From the NCBI GenBank assembly GCA_022510625.1, contig JAFLTD010000025.1:1-35470 (forward strand): a stretch of DNA of 35,470 bases, in the 5' to 3' direction. Shown piece after piece: positions 24,137-30,546 of the stretch (position 1 is its first letter; each line of letters begins with the position of its first letter). Below the pieces are notes generated by a model that was not told the origin of the DNA, did not search any database, and was given only the letters and a program-made list of their open reading frames with translations. The stretch comes from Lachnospiraceae bacterium. Lineage in GTDB: Bacteria > Bacillota > Clostridia > Lachnospirales > Lachnospiraceae. The position numbers and the translations under genes are program-made.

Positions 24137-24334
24137 ATGGAGAAAAAATTCAAAGATAAATATCTGGCGGGAGAAGTCTCTTTTGAAGAAATTGACGACT
24201 ACAGTCAGGAGTGGGGATTTAGCGATGAAACGGTTACGCTTCGTGAATATCTGGGACTGAATGCTGAGGAAGAGGACGCATGGGTGAGTGTCGGAGATGA
24301 TGCACTGAAGAAATTATTGGATAAGCAACGCTGA
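24137..24334 (+). CDS. Small acidic protein (65 residues, unrecognised)
   Basis: This 65-residue protein is acidic and soluble, with no signal peptide or membrane segment. It reads as a helix-rich unit (KYLAGEVSFEEIDDYSQEWG, then REYLGLNAEEEDAW). I do not recognise the family. An AGGAGG lies 12 bases before the ATG, which is longer than usual, but codon use and composition look coding. It follows the PanE-like gene by 67 bases in the same direction and is probably co-transcribed. No function can be inferred. Confidence 0.6.
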   Translation: MEKKFKDKYLAGEVSFEEIDDYSQEWGFSDETVTLREYLGLNAEEEDAWVSVGDDALKKLLDKQR

Positions 24335-24350
24335 GACGGAAAAAGGGCAC

Positions 24351-24379
24351 TTGATTTCTCAAGTACCCCGGTGTATAAT
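24351..24379 (+). promoter_or_regulatory. Promoter of the candidate antisense RNA
   Basis: TTGATT (24351-24356) and a perfect TATAAT (24374-24379) are 17 bases apart. A start near 24386 gives an RNA that ends at the strong hairpin at 24442-24490. A dyad (ACTTGA-TTTC-TCAAGT, 24349-24364, extendable with GGG/CCC) overlaps the -35 box. No open reading frame with a ribosome site follows, which points to a non-coding RNA. Confidence 0.65.
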
Positions 24380-24385
24380 TTACTC

Positions 24386-24490
24386 AGAAAGTGAATCGGA
24401 CACGAGTTCCGATTTGCCCTCAGGATTGAATGTTATTATATGAAATAAGCATCCTAAACTTTGGACGGTCGAGGATGCTTATTTCTTTTT
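24386..24490 (+). ncRNA. Candidate antisense antitoxin RNA (about 105 nt)
   Basis: From the promoter at 24351-24379 to the terminator at 24442-24490 the plus strand would give an RNA of about 105 nt. It holds a 7-bp hairpin (AATCGGA and TCCGATT with a seven-base loop) and then the terminator stem. Its 3' part is complementary to the end of the small hydrophobic peptide gene on the minus strand, whose stop codon is at 24479-24481, and to that gene's 3' untranslated region. This 3'-end overlap is the arrangement of the TxpA/RatA and BsrG/SR4 type I systems of Bacillus. The antitoxin function is inferred from layout. Confidence 0.5.
24442..24490 (+). terminator. Strong rho-independent terminator with 14-bp perfect stem
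   Basis: GAAATAAGCATCCT (24442-24455) pairs without mismatch with AGGATGCTTATTTC (24472-24485) around a 16-base loop, followed by T5. On the plus strand it ends the candidate antisense RNA and any read-through from the small acidic gene. On the minus strand the same stem lies just past the toxin stop codon, but no T-run follows there. Confidence 0.85.
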
Positions 24491-24559
24491 ATGATTGTCT
24501 ATGTAAGACAATGCCGTAAAAATAACGAGTAATAATGTAAGTATTTCTATTATACTCAT
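24479..24559 (-). CDS. Putative type I toxin, 26-residue holin-like peptide
   Basis: The minus strand codes for MSIIEILTLLLVIFTALSYI followed by DNHKKK: a short Glu-containing start, one hydrophobic helix of about 17 residues and a lysine-rich end. This is the layout of the small holin-like/TxpA-type membrane toxins of Firmicutes, which usually begin 'MS..E.L.L'. A very strong ribosome site (AAAGGAGGGTGAT) lies 9 bases before the ATG at 24559; an in-frame ATG six bases further upstream is less likely. The first part of that site can pair with an upstream CCCTC. An antisense transcript overlaps the 3' end. Toxicity is inferred from family resemblance. Confidence 0.62.
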   Translation of the reverse strand: MSIIEILTLLLVIFTALSYIDNHKKK

Positions 24560-24567
24560 AGGCATCA

Positions 24568-24588
24568 CCCTCCTTTAAGACTAGAGGG
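24568..24588 (-). promoter_or_regulatory. Hairpin that can hide the toxin ribosome binding site
   Basis: In the toxin leader CCCTC (24588-24584) can pair with the GAGGG of the Shine-Dalgarno site (24572-24568) across an 11-base loop, with two wobble pairs extending the stem. This would lower translation, as is common in type I toxin mRNAs. It is a sequence-based prediction. Confidence 0.45.
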
Positions 24589-24624
24589 CATCCAGTCGAA
24601 AGTTCGCATCCGGATTTCTTTTCA

Positions 24625-24666
24625 ATTATACAAATAAAGAATAGCATAATTAAAACAGCTGCTCAA
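24625..24666 (-). promoter_or_regulatory. Candidate toxin promoter region (two overlapping options)
   Basis: Read on the minus strand, one option is TTGAGC (24666-24661), 17 bases, then TGC-TATTCT (-10 at 24643-24638), an extended -10 type. A second is a perfect TATAAT (24630-24625) with only a weak -35 (TTAATT). Either would start transcription about 60-72 bases before the toxin ATG, leaving a leader long enough for the ribosome-site hairpin. Confidence 0.4.
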
Positions 24667-24751
24667 CATAAAACGGATATTTATATAAACGAATTTACGA
24701 TAATCATACAAAGACATTATGGTGTATTGTGGGCACTGTAGTATCCACCCA

Positions 24752-24780
24752 TTGACAAAACTTCAACACGGTGTTAGACT
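24752..24780 (+). promoter_or_regulatory. Strong promoter of the leader-peptide/GNAT operon
   Basis: A perfect TTGACA (24752-24757) is followed after 17 bases by TAGACT (24775-24780). The start near 24787 puts the leader peptide ATG about 22 bases downstream and the GNAT gene about 300 bases downstream. Such a long structured leader behind a strong promoter suggests control after initiation. Confidence 0.65.
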
Positions 24781-24808
24781 TTTAGAAAATTAAGGAGAAG
24801 CATACAGA

Positions 24809-24871
24809 ATGAATCACAACTTACATTCAAGACGTTATATGTACATGTACTATAGACGTATTAGCTTGTAA
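24809..24871 (+). CDS. Leader peptide, 20 residues, Arg/Tyr/Met-rich
   Basis: Twenty codons (MNHNLHSRRYMYMYYRRISL, stop TAA) lie behind AAGGAGA, just downstream of a strong promoter. The coding stretch repeats AGACGT at both ends of a GTACATGTAC palindrome, giving the near-symmetric RRYMYMYYRR. It is too short for a likely functional protein and precedes stacked hairpins and a real gene, the usual layout of a regulatory leader peptide. Arg-x-Arg-like and Tyr-rich stretches are known stall contexts in drug-inducible leaders; whether this one stalls ribosomes is inference. Confidence 0.5.
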   Translation: MNHNLHSRRYMYMYYRRISL

Positions 24872-24884
24872 CTGAGCACATCAA

Positions 24885-24925
24885 ATGCACAGTTGTAAGC
24901 CGATAGGTCTTATATGTCTGTGCAT
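24885..24925 (+). promoter_or_regulatory. First leader hairpin
   Basis: ATGCACAG (24885-24892) pairs perfectly with CTGTGCAT (24918-24925). Inside, TAAGCC and GGTCTTA can pair around GATA with one bulge. It starts 13 bases past the leader peptide stop, so a ribosome stalled near the end of the peptide could affect its folding. Confidence 0.5.
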
Positions 24926-24979
24926 AGATGGGAATGTAAGCTGCAATTTATATATTGATCTGCATCTTGTATTGTATTT

Positions 24980-25015
24980 ATCGCATCAGACATATAGACT
25001 GTCCGGTGCGATTTT
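24980..25015 (+). terminator. Attenuator-like hairpin in the GNAT leader
   Basis: ATCGCA (24980-24985) pairs with TGCGAT (25007-25012), and inside them GACA pairs with TGTC around a seven-base loop, giving an almost continuous stem. A short run of four T follows. It lies about 75 bases before the GNAT start codon and could stop transcription unless leader folding changes. The short T-run makes it a weak terminator. Confidence 0.4.
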
Positions 25016-25089
25016 GCGTTATAAGAAATGTGCGAGTACAGTAGTGGTAAGCCAACTCGTTTTGTATGCGGAATACAAGGAGGCAGATT

Positions 25090-26112
25090 ATGAATGAAAA
25101 AGTAGAACTGATTTTGGCAACAGCAGATGACGCGGAGTTAATTCACAACATGAAATACAAGGCTTTTTTACCGTTGTATGAAAAGTATCATGATGATGAG
25201 ACGACGCCCGTGAACGAAAAAATGGATAGGCTATATTACCAGCTAACCCATGCCAATTCGCAATATTATCTGATTAAGTTGGGGGAAGAGAATGTAGGCG
25301 CAATAAGGATAGCAAGTAAGATTAAGAAGAATCAAGACAGTGAGCATTGTGACAACGACGGAAATCATGAACAAGATGAATCGGAATATGTTCAGGATGT
25401 TTTGTTTATTTCTCCGTTGTTTGTGCTGCCCGAGTACCAAAACAGAGGAATCGGTCAGGCGGCAATTAGGCAAGTTTTCGATTTATACCCGGATGCCGTC
25501 ACCTGGAGATTGGATACGATTAAGCAGGAAAAAGGGAATTGCCATCTGTATGAAAAATGCGGTTTTGTAAGAACGGGCGGAGAACATATTGTGAATGAAA
25601 ATATGACGTTGGTTGACTATGAGAAAACCAATGTGAGCATCCGGAAATTTAGGAACGAAGATGCCGAAGCGGTAAGTCAACTATTGGCAAGAAACTTTAT
25701 AGAAGTAAACAGCAAAGACTACGGAATAGAGCCGATGGAGAAATTGGCGGCTCATCACAATGCCGAGTGGGTGCGTCAGATAGCGGGCGATTCACATATG
25801 TATATTTTTGAATGGAAAAATCAGATTGTGGGTGTCGGCTCCATTGCTGCTTTCTGGGGAAGTGAGACGGAGAGCATCCTGCTTACTGTTTTTGTATTGC
25901 CGGAGTTACACGGTAAAGGAATCGGGCGCACCATTATGAGGACGCTTGAATCAGATGAATTCTTTACAAGAGCAGGAAGAATAGAAATACCTGCTTCCGT
26001 CACGGCCACAGAATTTTACAGGAAATTCGGATACGACTATAAGGATGGCATAAAGCAGTTGGACGAGGAAGGACATTATCGATTGGAAAAGTTTAGGGAG
26101 GTGAAACCGTGA
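25090..26112 (+). CDS. Tandem GNAT acetyltransferase
   Basis: This 340-residue protein contains two GNAT domains that use acetyl-CoA to acylate an amine. The first (about 1-175) has the CoA-binding loop VLPEYQNRGIGQAAI and later LYEKCGFV. The second (about 181-340) has VFVLPELHGKGIGRTIM and TEFYRKFGY. An acidic, hydrophilic insert (about 81-100) lies in the first domain. The start is at 25090 with AAGGAGG 6 bases upstream. It overlaps the next gene by 4 bases (GTGA). The substrate is unknown; a long leader with a small peptide upstream would suit an inducible detoxification or resistance enzyme, but that is only inference. Confidence 0.85.
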   Translation: MNEKVELILATADDAELIHNMKYKAFLPLYEKYHDDETTPVNEKMDRLYYQLTHANSQYYLIKLGEENVGAIRIASKIKKNQDSEHCDNDGNHEQDESEYVQDVLFISPLFVLPEYQNRGIGQAAIRQVFDLYPDAVTWRLDTIKQEKGNCHLYEKCGFVRTGGEHIVNENMTLVDYEKTNVSIRKFRNEDAEAVSQLLARNFIEVNSKDYGIEPMEKLAAHHNAEWVRQIAGDSHMYIFEWKNQIVGVGSIAAFWGSETESILLTVFVLPELHGKGIGRTIMRTLESDEFFTRAGRIEIPASVTATEFYRKFGYDYKDGIKQLDEEGHYRLEKFREVKP

Positions 26113-27209
26113 AACAACAATTTCCCGATTACAATAACTGCATTGCAAATCTTGCCAATTCAATATTAAAGAAATTCGGTATTGACGAAGGGCGACAGAC
26201 ATTGCGCCTGTTGGACTCGTATTTGGAGAAGGAGTATGAAAACATTGTTGTTCTTCTTTTGGATGGCATGGGGCAATCCATCATTGAGCGCAATCTTGAC
26301 AAGGACGGTTTTTTCAGGACTCACCTAGCCGGAACCTACAGTTCGGTCTTCCCACCGACAACGGTAGCGGCGACTACGTCCGTTATGAGTGGACAGGATC
26401 CCTGTGAGCACGGCTGGTTGGGTTGGGATTGTTATTATCCGCAGATTGATAAAAACGTGACTGTGTTTTTTAATGTGGAAAGCGGAACGGAAAAGCCCGC
26501 TGCAGACTACAATGTCGCATGGAAGTTTTACGGTTATGAAGGCATTGCAGACAAGATCAATGCCGCAGGCGGCAAGGCGTATAACGTAGCACCCTTTGTA
26601 GCTCCTTATCCCAACAGCTTTGAAAAAATATGTGCACAGATCAAAGATTTGTGTGGGATGCCCGGTAAGAAATATATATACGGATACTGGAATGAACCCG
26701 ACGGCATTATGCATCAAAAAGGATGTTACGGGCAGAAGGCAAAGCATGTGCTGCTTCAATTGGAAAAACAGATACAGCATCTTTCCGATGAATTGACAAA
26801 CACACTGATTATCGTAACCGCGGACCATGGTCATATAGATTCAAAAGGTGTTGCGATAACGGATTACCCGCGTATCATGGAATGTCTTGTACGATTGCCG
26901 TCAATAGAACCACGGGCTTTAAATCTGTTTGTAAAAGAAGATAAGAGAGAGCAGTTCAAAAATGAATTCCAGGTAGAGTTCGGAGATAAATTCCTTCTGT
27001 GGACGAAGCAGCAAGTTTTGGATGCACATCTATTCGGAGTGGGAAAGGAGCACGAATATTTTCATGATATGCTGGGAGATTATCTAGCGATCGCAATCGA
27101 TGACCTGACTATATTTAATACAAGGGAGGAAGCCGAGCATTTTATCAGTGTGCATGCAGGTCTGACGGCAGATGAGATGACGATTCCGCTGATCGTCATT
27201 GGGAAATAA
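26109..27209 (+). CDS. Alkaline-phosphatase-superfamily hydrolase (nucleotide pyrophosphatase/phosphodiesterase type)
   Basis: This 366-residue protein has the metal-binding fold of the type I phosphodiesterase/nucleotide pyrophosphatase group. Asp52 in VVLLLDGMGQ is the first metal ligand, Thr84/85 in SVFPPTTVAATTSVMSG supplies the nucleophile, HGWLGWD follows, and VTADHGHID (about 235-243) gives further metal ligands. It has no signal peptide, so it acts in the cytoplasm. The start is a GTG at 26109, coupled to the GNAT stop codon, with GGGAGG 7 bases upstream. Coupling with an acetyltransferase suggests a shared small-molecule substrate. Phosphodiesterase versus phosphatase activity cannot be told apart here. 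Confidence 0.82.
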   Translation: MKQQFPDYNNCIANLANSILKKFGIDEGRQTLRLLDSYLEKEYENIVVLLLDGMGQSIIERNLDKDGFFRTHLAGTYSSVFPPTTVAATTSVMSGQDPCEHGWLGWDCYYPQIDKNVTVFFNVESGTEKPAADYNVAWKFYGYEGIADKINAAGGKAYNVAPFVAPYPNSFEKICAQIKDLCGMPGKKYIYGYWNEPDGIMHQKGCYGQKAKHVLLQLEKQIQHLSDELTNTLIIVTADHGHIDSKGVAITDYPRIMECLVRLPSIEPRALNLFVKEDKREQFKNEFQVEFGDKFLLWTKQQVLDAHLFGVGKEHEYFHDMLGDYLAIAIDDLTIFNTREEAEHFISVHAGLTADEMTIPLIVIGK

Positions 27210-27290
27210 TTCATGGCAATAAGCTGCTTAATAAGGTGAAAAATAATATTCCTGAAAACAAGAAAAAATATAGCAAACTATGTTCCACTG

Positions 27291-27299
27291 TGCTACACT
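27291..27299 (+). promoter_or_regulatory. Possible extended -10 promoter for the GH3 gene
   Basis: TGCTACACT fits the TGn-TATAAT extended -10 pattern, but no good -35 box lies 16-18 bases upstream. A start near 27306 would give a leader of about 77 bases. It is a weak candidate in the 173-base gap before the GH3 start. Confidence 0.3.
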
Positions 27300-27307
27300 T
27301 AAACCAT

Positions 27308-27350
27308 CCCAAATAAAACATCATAGCGATGTAATGTGGGTATATTTTTT
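27308..27350 (+). terminator. Possible terminator before the GH3 gene
   Basis: CCCA (27308-27311) and TGGG (27337-27340) enclose a smaller ACATC/GATGT stem (27318-27332), and a T6 run ends at 27350. The stem has an internal loop and is AT-rich. It may end the GNAT/hydrolase operon. An extended -10 (TGC-TACACT, 27291-27299) just upstream would place it at the 5' end of the GH3 message instead. Confidence 0.35.
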
Positions 27351-27382
27351 CAACCATCTTAGTGAATGTAGGAGGTTATCAC

Positions 27383-29659
27383 ATGACGGCAGATAAGATC
27401 AAAGAACTGGTGGCGCAGATGACTTTGGAAGAGAAGGCGGCAATGTGTTCGGGAGCGGACTTCTGGCATACGGAGGCTGTGGAGCGTTTGGGAATTCCGG
27501 CAAGCATGGTATCCGACGGACCACATGGGCTGCGCAAGCAGGATCAGGAAGGAGATCATCTGGGAGTCAACGACAGCATCAAAGCAGTCTGTTTTCCTGC
27601 CGGATGTGGCACTGCCGCTTCTTTTAACAGAGACTTGTTAAGGGAAATGGGCGAGACACTCGGTAATGAATGTCAGGCGGAGGGTGTCAGTGTCATCTTA
27701 GGTCCGGCAGTCAACATCAAACGGTCTCCGTTATGCGGACGAAACTTTGAATATTACTCGGAAGACCCGCTTGTGGCAAGTGAGATGGCGGGCGCACTGA
27801 TTCAGGGCGTACAGAGTAAGAATGTGGGCACCAGCATCAAACATTTTCTTGCCAACAATCAGGAGACAAGAAGATTGTCTTCCGATTCACGTATAGATGA
27901 GAGGACATTACATGAGATCTATCTGGCGGCTTTTGAGGGCGCAGTGAAGAAAGCGAAACCGTGGACGGTGATGTGCTCTTACAATAGGATCAATGGAATA
28001 TATGCGGCACAAAACCATCAGTATCTCACGGAGACTCTGCGCAATCAGTGGGGATTTGACGGATATGTGATGAGTGATTGGGGCGCTGTCAATAATCGTG
28101 TAGAAGATCTGAAGGCAGGGTTGGATTTGGAAATGCCCAGTTCTTTAGGCGCCAACGACAAGCTGATTGTAGGTGCAGTGCTGAGCGGCGAGTTGGACGA
28201 GAGTGTGGTAGACACTGCGGTGGAGCGCATATTGAATATTGTGTTCCGCTATGAGGAAAAGCGAGACAAGAATGCTGTATTTGATAAAGACAAAGACCAT
28301 GAGACAGCGCGCAAAGTTGCGGAAGAGACGATCGTACTGTTAAAGAATGAGGGAGTGCTTCCGCTGTCGGATAAGCGGAAGATTGCCTTTATCGGTAAGT
28401 ATGCGAAGACACCCCGTTATCAGGGTGGCGGCAGTTCCCATATCAACAGCCACAAAATCACCTCTGCATTAGATGCGGTGCAGGGCATGGATAACATCAT
28501 TTATGCACAGGGCTTTGATGATGCGGAAGATAAGACGGATGAGCGATTGTTAGCAGAAGCTGTAGAGGCGGCACGCGGGGCCGAGGTGGCAGTCATCTTC
28601 GCCGGTCTTCCGGAAAAATACGAGTCTGAGGGATTTGACAGAAAGCACATGGCAATGCCTAATTGCCAGAATGAATTGATTGAGAAAGTTGCGGCAGTGC
28701 AGCCCAACACCGTGGTCGTTCTGCACAACGGTTCGCCCATAGAAATGCCGTGGGTGGATAAGGTAAAGGGTGTTGTTGAGGCGTATCTGGGAGGTCAGGC
28801 AGTGGGTGGTGCCATCTGTGATATTCTCTTTGGCAAAGTGAATCCCAGCGCGAAACTGCCGGAGACATTCCCGCTGAAGTTGGAGGATAACCCTTCTTAT
28901 TTGTCCTATATCGGTGAGGGGGACATGGTAGAGTACCGCGAGGGCATTTTCGTCGGATACCGTTACTATGATAAGAAGAAAATGGATGTATTGTTTCCGT
29001 TTGGATACGGTCTGTCCTATACCACTTTTGAATATTCTAATCTGACTGTTGACAAAGATCGGATGAAAGATACGGATACAATGCGTGTGTCTGTCGATGT
29101 GACAAACACGGGCGCCGTGGCGGGTAAAGAAATTATCCAATTGTATGTGGCTGACAAGGAGAGCACGGTCATCCGTCCTGTGAAGGAACTGCGCGATTTC
29201 GTGAAGGTTGACTTGAAACCGGGCGAGACGAAGACCGTAACCTTTACGCTGGATAAGAGAGCCTTTGCATATTACAGTGTGAACATCCATGATTGGCATG
29301 TGGAGACGGGTGAATTTGATATCCTGATCGGTAAGTCTTCCAGAGATATTGTATTGACTAAAACAGTCAATGTAGAATCCACAGTAAAATTGCCTTTCGT
29401 ATATACCACAGACACCACGATGGGGGATGTGATGAAAGATCCCAGAGCATGGAAGATCGTAAAGGAGTCGATGCCGCAGGCGTTCCCCGAAGCACAGAAT
29501 GATTCCAAGAGCGAAGCGGAAAACGAAGCATTCACGGAAGAGATGGCTAATGCCGGATTGATGTATTCGCCTCTGCGCGGACCGGTCAGCTTCGGCGGAC
29601 ATGTGTCGATGGCGGACATACAGGCGATTGTAGATAAGTTGAATGCGCTGGATGAATAG
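27383..29659 (+). CDS. Glycoside hydrolase family 3 beta-glycosidase (beta-glucosidase type)
   Basis: This 758-residue enzyme hydrolyses terminal beta-linked sugars. The N-terminal TIM-barrel has SDGPHGLR, FPAGCGTAASFN, GRNFEYYSEDP, KHFLANNQE and the nucleophile Asp232 in VMSDWGA. The second domain includes GGGSSHIN, EGFDRKHMAMP and AYLGGQAVGGAICDILFGKV; a fibronectin type III-like domain follows (MRVSVDVTNTGAVAGKEIIQ). There is no signal peptide, so it works on imported oligosaccharides in the cytoplasm. The ATG at 27383 has GGAGG 7 bases upstream. About 80 residues past the type III-like domain form an acidic C-terminal extension. The exact sugar cannot be set by reading. Confidence 0.9.
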   Translation: MTADKIKELVAQMTLEEKAAMCSGADFWHTEAVERLGIPASMVSDGPHGLRKQDQEGDHLGVNDSIKAVCFPAGCGTAASFNRDLLREMGETLGNECQAEGVSVILGPAVNIKRSPLCGRNFEYYSEDPLVASEMAGALIQGVQSKNVGTSIKHFLANNQETRRLSSDSRIDERTLHEIYLAAFEGAVKKAKPWTVMCSYNRINGIYAAQNHQYLTETLRNQWGFDGYVMSDWGAVNNRVEDLKAGLDLEMPSSLGANDKLIVGAVLSGELDESVVDTAVERILNIVFRYEEKRDKNAVFDKDKDHETARKVAEETIVLLKNEGVLPLSDKRKIAFIGKYAKTPRYQGGGSSHINSHKITSALDAVQGMDNIIYAQGFDDAEDKTDERLLAEAVEAARGAEVAVIFAGLPEKYESEGFDRKHMAMPNCQNELIEKVAAVQPNTVVVLHNGSPIEMPWVDKVKGVVEAYLGGQAVGGAICDILFGKVNPSAKLPETFPLKLEDNPSYLSYIGEGDMVEYREGIFVGYRYYDKKKMDVLFPFGYGLSYTTFEYSNLTVDKDRMKDTDTMRVSVDVTNTGAVAGKEIIQLYVADKESTVIRPVKELRDFVKVDLKPGETKTVTFTLDKRAFAYYSVNIHDWHVETGEFDILIGKSSRDIVLTKTVNVESTVKLPFVYTTDTTMGDVMKDPRAWKIVKESMPQAFPEAQNDSKSEAENEAFTEEMANAGLMYSPLRGPVSFGGHVSMADIQAIVDKLNALDE

Positions 29660-29711
29660 TCGATGATATATCTGTCAGCTACGCGGGACATATGATGAGG
29701 AGATCTTTGGC

Positions 29712-30392
29712 ATGTATACGTTTTATATAATTGTATTAACGCTTGAGAAATTATCTTTCTGGGTCATTCTGCTTGGCGTGATTGGAATAGTACAAAAGCG
29801 GAGTCAGGGAGAACTGCCGGAGTGGCGCAAACGCACCTTTACAAGGGAGCAGCAGATTCTCGTCAATACGCAATATCGGGCATACAAAGAAGAGATTTAT
29901 AAGAATTATCCTGAAGTTGAGCGGTTTGAAAAGAACAAAAAAATATGGGCAGGGTGTCTTACCTTTCTGGTTTTTCTCGATATGGTGCTGAGTTTCTCCA
30001 TAGTGCCGGCGACAATGCTTGGTATCGGCATCGGCATCATGCTGTGTCTTGTCGGCTGTGTCATTGTTTTTGGCGTTTATATGACAACTATGGGGCCCAA
30101 TCGGAAGTACGCATATATTTTGTATATCATTGCGCTCAGACAGATTATATCATTTTGGAGAATGATGGGCGGTTCCTTGTTTATGATTCTGGGGTTTTTG
30201 AAATATAGGCTGGAAGACTTTTGGGATGCTCCTCTGCAGACCGGAGCCCTCTGTCTGCCCCTCATAAACGGTGTGCTTACACTGTTGACTGCCGTGTGGC
30301 TGACGGCGTTTAAGCGCAACAGGGAACTGGCACAGCAATCGGATGAACTGAACACGCAGATTAATAATGATTTTACTCCTATGGGTATATAG
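29712..30392 (+). CDS. Polytopic membrane protein (unrecognised)
   Basis: This 226-residue protein has an N-terminal helix (about 5-26), a charged cytoplasmic stretch rich in Lys, Arg and Glu (about 28-78), and then about four hydrophobic segments between 78 and 205, ending with a polar tail. I do not recognise the family. GAGGAG lies about 9 bases before the ATG. It follows the GH3 gene by 52 bases and is followed by a clear terminator, so it is probably the last gene of that unit. A link to sugar uptake is possible from context only. Confidence 0.65.
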   Translation: MYTFYIIVLTLEKLSFWVILLGVIGIVQKRSQGELPEWRKRTFTREQQILVNTQYRAYKEEIYKNYPEVERFEKNKKIWAGCLTFLVFLDMVLSFSIVPATMLGIGIGIMLCLVGCVIVFGVYMTTMGPNRKYAYILYIIALRQIISFWRMMGGSLFMILGFLKYRLEDFWDAPLQTGALCLPLINGVLTLLTAVWLTAFKRNRELAQQSDELNTQINNDFTPMGI

Positions 30393-30431
30393 GCAGAGAG
30401 ATACTGATAAAAAACTGCAAAGTAAATGTTG

Positions 30432-30460
30432 AAAGAGTTGGCTTAACGGCCAACTCTTTT
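30432..30460 (+). terminator. Rho-independent-type hairpin after the membrane protein gene
   Basis: AAAGAGTTGGC (30432-30442) pairs perfectly with GCCAACTCTTT (30449-30459) around a six-base loop; the T-run is short (T4) and partly in the stem. It is followed by AAAA, so it could also work on the minus strand. Confidence 0.65.
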
Positions 30461-30546
30461 AAAATGATGCAACTTTGATACAACTTTGTTACAAGATTGA
30501 TGCATGACCGTGCTATTGTGTATTTGGAGAGGAAGGGCATGGATTG

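Noticed and set aside
24885-25097. Open frame of 70 codons in the GNAT leader
   Set aside because: It spans the attenuator-like hairpins, has no ribosome site, has a Cys/Leu/Ile-rich composition unlike its neighbours, and overlaps the GNAT start. It is better read as untranslated leader.
28550-29602. Minus-strand 350-codon frame opposite the GH3 gene
   Set aside because: The GH3 reading on the plus strand is unmistakable. The opposite frame has no ribosome site and an implausible composition.
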